22,879 nucleotides of DNA, from assembly GCA_002803225.1 (NCBI GenBank), contig NXFV01000790.1, forward strand, positions 1-22,879, written 5' to 3'. Positions 19,851-22,879 of the stretch are shown in pieces (position 1 is the stretch's first letter; every line of letters begins with the position of its first letter). Made by a program: the position numbers and the translations under genes. The DNA is from Gamarada debralockiae (Eukaryota > Ascomycota > Leotiomycetes > Helotiales > Hyphodiscaceae). The notes beneath the pieces were generated by a model. It saw only the letters and a list, made by a program, of their open reading frames with translations, was not told the origin of the DNA and ran no database searches.

Positions 19851-22818
19851 GTTATATACTCGAATATACTATAAAAATACATTAGAAAACAAGTTATATA
19901 ATTATATATATATATATAGGTATTTATATATAAGTCTAATTACAAAAGACAAAATATACCTAGATAGTATATAATATCTAGCTAAGCAATTAATATAATC
20001 GATTTCCCTACTATATTTGTCCTCTCTTATATTTATACTTACTCTTAAGTATAAGAAAAAAAAGGAATTTAAAATAGAAATTATATAAAAAGGAAATAAT
20101 ACTTTAATACTCTATTAAAAGAATCCTCTTCTATAACTATTACTATAATTATATAATTATCCCTTAATAATATTAATATTATTAACTTTATTACTTTTAA
20201 ACCCTTTAAATAAAGTAAATAATTTAAGTATTAATATAATAGCTATCTTATAATTAACTAGTATTTTAATTAGTATTTCTCTCTCCCTTAGTTAAAGCTA
20301 GTCTCTAATATTAAGTCTTTTAATCTATTCTAGAGTTAATTAGGATCCTTATAAAATTATAGTTTTTTATAGTAATAAGTAATCCTTAAATTAGCTAATA
20401 TATTCCTAGGAAATATCTCTTATAAACAAACGTTTATACTAATCTAGTTTCTCTCTAGAGATATCTCTAGTTCTATTATTCTTATTAATTAATTATACTT
20501 TTCTAGACTTTAGCTTATATATAGTACTAATAATAACCTAGTCTAGAATTTATTTCTTTATTAGTTTTAGTTCTCTTATATTTTTTAAGACTTTTTTTAT
20601 CTTTATTATCTTTACTTAGGCTTTTAACTTTCCTTAGCTTATTTTATATATTTAATTTATTAGTAGATTTAAACAAAAGTATATTAATATACTATTCTTC
20701 TTTAAGAATTTAAGTCTTAGGAACTAGCTTTTTAATATTTTATATAAGTCTTTTTCTTTAAAAGTAATTTAATTTTTCTTATTTAATATAAAATTAATAA
20801 TTATACTAATAAGTATAAAGAGACTAAGGTTTATTAGCCTCTTTCCTAAAACTTTAAAATTTTTAAAACTTTAATAATTAAATTTATTTTCTTTATTTAA
20901 TCCTTAACTTATCTTAATATTAATATAATCTTAGAAAAAAGTACTAATAACTAATTTTCTTTCTTAAAACTAGTATCTTTAATATAGATATATTAATAAT
21001 ACTTATAATAGCCTAGTCTTTTAACTAAGGATATAACTAAAATAATATAAGTTAAGTAACTTTATAGGTTATAAAAAATAATATCTATAGAATTATAGTC
21101 TTTATATTTAAAGATTATTTATATAATATATATAAAAAGTTATTTAAATAAAACTATTAATAAGATTTATCTCTTTAACTTTTAAACTAAAAAGAAAACT
21201 ATTATATACTTAACTTTATACTTAATCTTAACTTTAGTCTTTATTATTCTAGTAAACTAAAGTACTTAGTTTAAAACTATCTTTAACTTAAAATTCTTTA
21301 TACTTAAAATTAAATATTTAAGCTTCTTAGTAAACTTATATAATATAATATTAGCTTTAGCTTTAGTATTAAGTATAATAGACTTAGAAACTATATCTAT
21401 AGAACTTATAATATTAACTAATAGCTTAAGAGTTACTATAATCTAATCTTAAGTTATAAAACTATTTAAACTAGCTAATTAAATATTAATAATAACTTTC
21501 TTTTTAATAAGCTTTTCTTTAATAAAAGACTTTAATATAACTTAAGTAATATTAATAACTTTAAATAGTTTCTAATATTAAACTAAATTAACTAGAAGTT
21601 TATTTTAAATAGTCTTTATAAAGTATTTATTTCTTAACTAAGTAATTAAGTTTTAATATTCTTTTGACTTCTTAAGTTAATATACTATAAGCTTAACTTA
21701 ATACTAAGGCTTTTTAGTAATAGTTTTAAATAAGATTTAGTTAAATTCCTTAAAAGACTATATAATATTAATTTCTTAATAAAGATTAGACCTTAAAATT
21801 ACTTTAATTATTTCCTTAATATTTATATTCTTTAGGTTCTCTAGCTTATATATAAATTATCTCTTTATCTTAAGTCTAAGTAATTTAATCTTTATCTTGA
21901 TTTTCCTTTAAAGTTTAGTTTTATTTTTTTGTACTTTACTTTAATTAGTATATTTAATAATCTTAAATTAAATACTACTACTTAAAGTCTTAGGCTTAGT
22001 ATAGGCCTAGGATATATTAGCTATAAGAGTTATTTATTTTCTAAAGTCTAAATTAAAGTTAACTTCTATAGAATAAGTATATACTTTTCTATTAAAAAGG
22101 TTATTAATATCTTATCTATTATTATTAATAATAAAGTAATATTAAAGTTATACTTAATTCCTTTAGTCTTAAAAATAATTTATTAAACCTAGAGGGTATT
22201 ATTATATAATATAGCTTCTTTTATACTTTCTCTCTAAAGTCTAAGATAAATTCTTCTATTACTATTCTTATAATAAACTTTATTTTAAATTAGTTCTTAA
22301 AGCTAAAAGTATTAATCTAAATAACTATATAAATACTATTTTAGATTTCTATTTCTATTAATATTATAATAGGTATAATAGTTAAATCTAATACTATTAC
22401 TATATCTTTCTCTATTAAAACCTTTATAAATAACTAATATATTAATAATATTATTAGTAAAAGTACTTCAGTTTTAAAAGGCCTAAAATTATTAATTAAA
22501 GCTTAGTCTATATTTACTATAAAATTCTTTATACTCTTAATCTTAGTAATATCTTTAATTATTATATTTAAAGTTATTTTAATCTAAAGTAGTTTAAAGT
22601 TCTTACTTAATTTCCTTTTAAATATTATAAATTATATTAGTTTAGACTATATAAAGTTCCTTTAATTATTAAACTAAGTTATTCTATAGATCTTAAGTCT
22701 TAGTATTTAAACTAAACTTAATAAGGAATATCTAGTTTAAGATAAGTATTTAAAAAAGTTACTTTAGCTTATCTAATAAAGTCCTTTTATAAGTATTTAA
22801 ATCTCTTAAAATATTATT
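19850..22818. mobile_element. Extremely AT-rich, RIP-degraded repeat block
   Basis: Nearly 3 kb consisting almost only of A and T, saturated with TA and TTAA words and nearly free of CpG. Every frame is filled with stops. This is what heavily RIP-mutated transposable elements look like in ascomycetes. Minus-strand frames retain Lys/Leu/Ile-rich stretches between stops that could descend from a retrotransposon polyprotein, but I could not identify a reverse transcriptase or integrase motif. No genes. Confidence 0.6.
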
Positions 22819-22879
22819 TGTCACGGCGCGTGAATCACGTGATACTGGATTTCCCCCGCCGGGCGGGGGAAATCAACTA
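22819..22879 (+). repeat. GC-rich palindromic end, possibly the edge of a younger element
   Basis: The AT-rich block ends abruptly and is followed by TGTCACGGCGCGTGA, the 10-bp palindrome ATCACGTGAT (22834-22843) and a 27-nt perfect inverted repeat (22848-22874: GATTTCCCCCGCC, one G, then its complement). It starts with TG, as LTRs do, but a Helitron-type hairpin end is also possible. It is not RIP-altered. Cut by the window edge. Confidence 0.45.

Noticed and set aside
18757..22825. TTGTCAC near 22818 as the matching right terminal repeat of GTGACAA near 18766
   Set aside because: The match is 7 bp only and the neighbouring bases do not pair, so it does not define one element spanning the block.
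22831..22843. CACGTG as an E-box promoter element
   Set aside because: It sits between a repeat relic and a hairpin with no gene beside it; the palindrome is better seen as part of a possible mobile-element end.

Overview
The window looks like nuclear DNA of a filamentous ascomycete. Genes are cut by short introns (44-123 nt) with GTAAGT-like donors, CTAAC/CTGAC branch sites and AG acceptors. Several proteins belong to families expanded in moulds: a Zn2Cys6 regulator, a Dal5-type MFS carrier and a tannase/feruloyl esterase. Transposon copies are decayed by C-to-T/G-to-A changes that turn Trp, Gln and Arg codons into stops, as repeat-induced point mutation (RIP) does. The style fits Eurotiomycetes such as Aspergillus or Penicillium, but I cannot name a species.

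Positions 257-15371 hold six apparently intact genes: Zn2Cys6 regulator (+, 257-2727), MFS anion/organic-acid transporter (-, 3297-5132), a dead Tc1/mariner transposon (5865-7230), crotonase-fold enoyl-CoA isomerase-like enzyme (-, 7255-8055), acetyl-CoA acetyltransferase-type thiolase (+, 8648-9960), ACSM-like acyl-CoA ligase (-, 10702-12611) and tannase/feruloyl-esterase-family hydrolase (+, 13713-15371). Two pairs are divergent and share promoters (isomerase/thiolase and ligase/esterase). With introns removed as described, every gene reads through without a stop.

My reading is a small catabolic cluster. A secreted esterase would release a carboxylic acid from a plant-type (phenolic) ester. 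The carrier would import it, the ligase would make the CoA thioester, the isomerase would move a double bond, and the thiolase would cleave acetyl-CoA, all under the adjacent regulator. A 3-hydroxyacyl-CoA dehydrogenase is not seen in the window and would have to come from elsewhere. The substrate is inferred, not shown. A biosynthetic role for the same CoA enzymes is the main alternative.

From 15460 the window decays. It holds a protein-kinase pseudogene with two in-frame stops (-), about 1.9 kb without a supportable gene, a 5'-truncated fragment of an unidentified gene (-, 18332-18751), a RIP-damaged Tc1-type transposase (+, about 18757-19850) and roughly 3 kb of almost pure A/T relic (19850-22818). 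At 22819 this block stops abruptly at a GC-rich palindromic sequence that may be the start of a younger mobile element cut by the window edge. Positions 1-91 may be the terminal repeat of yet another Tc1/mariner element.
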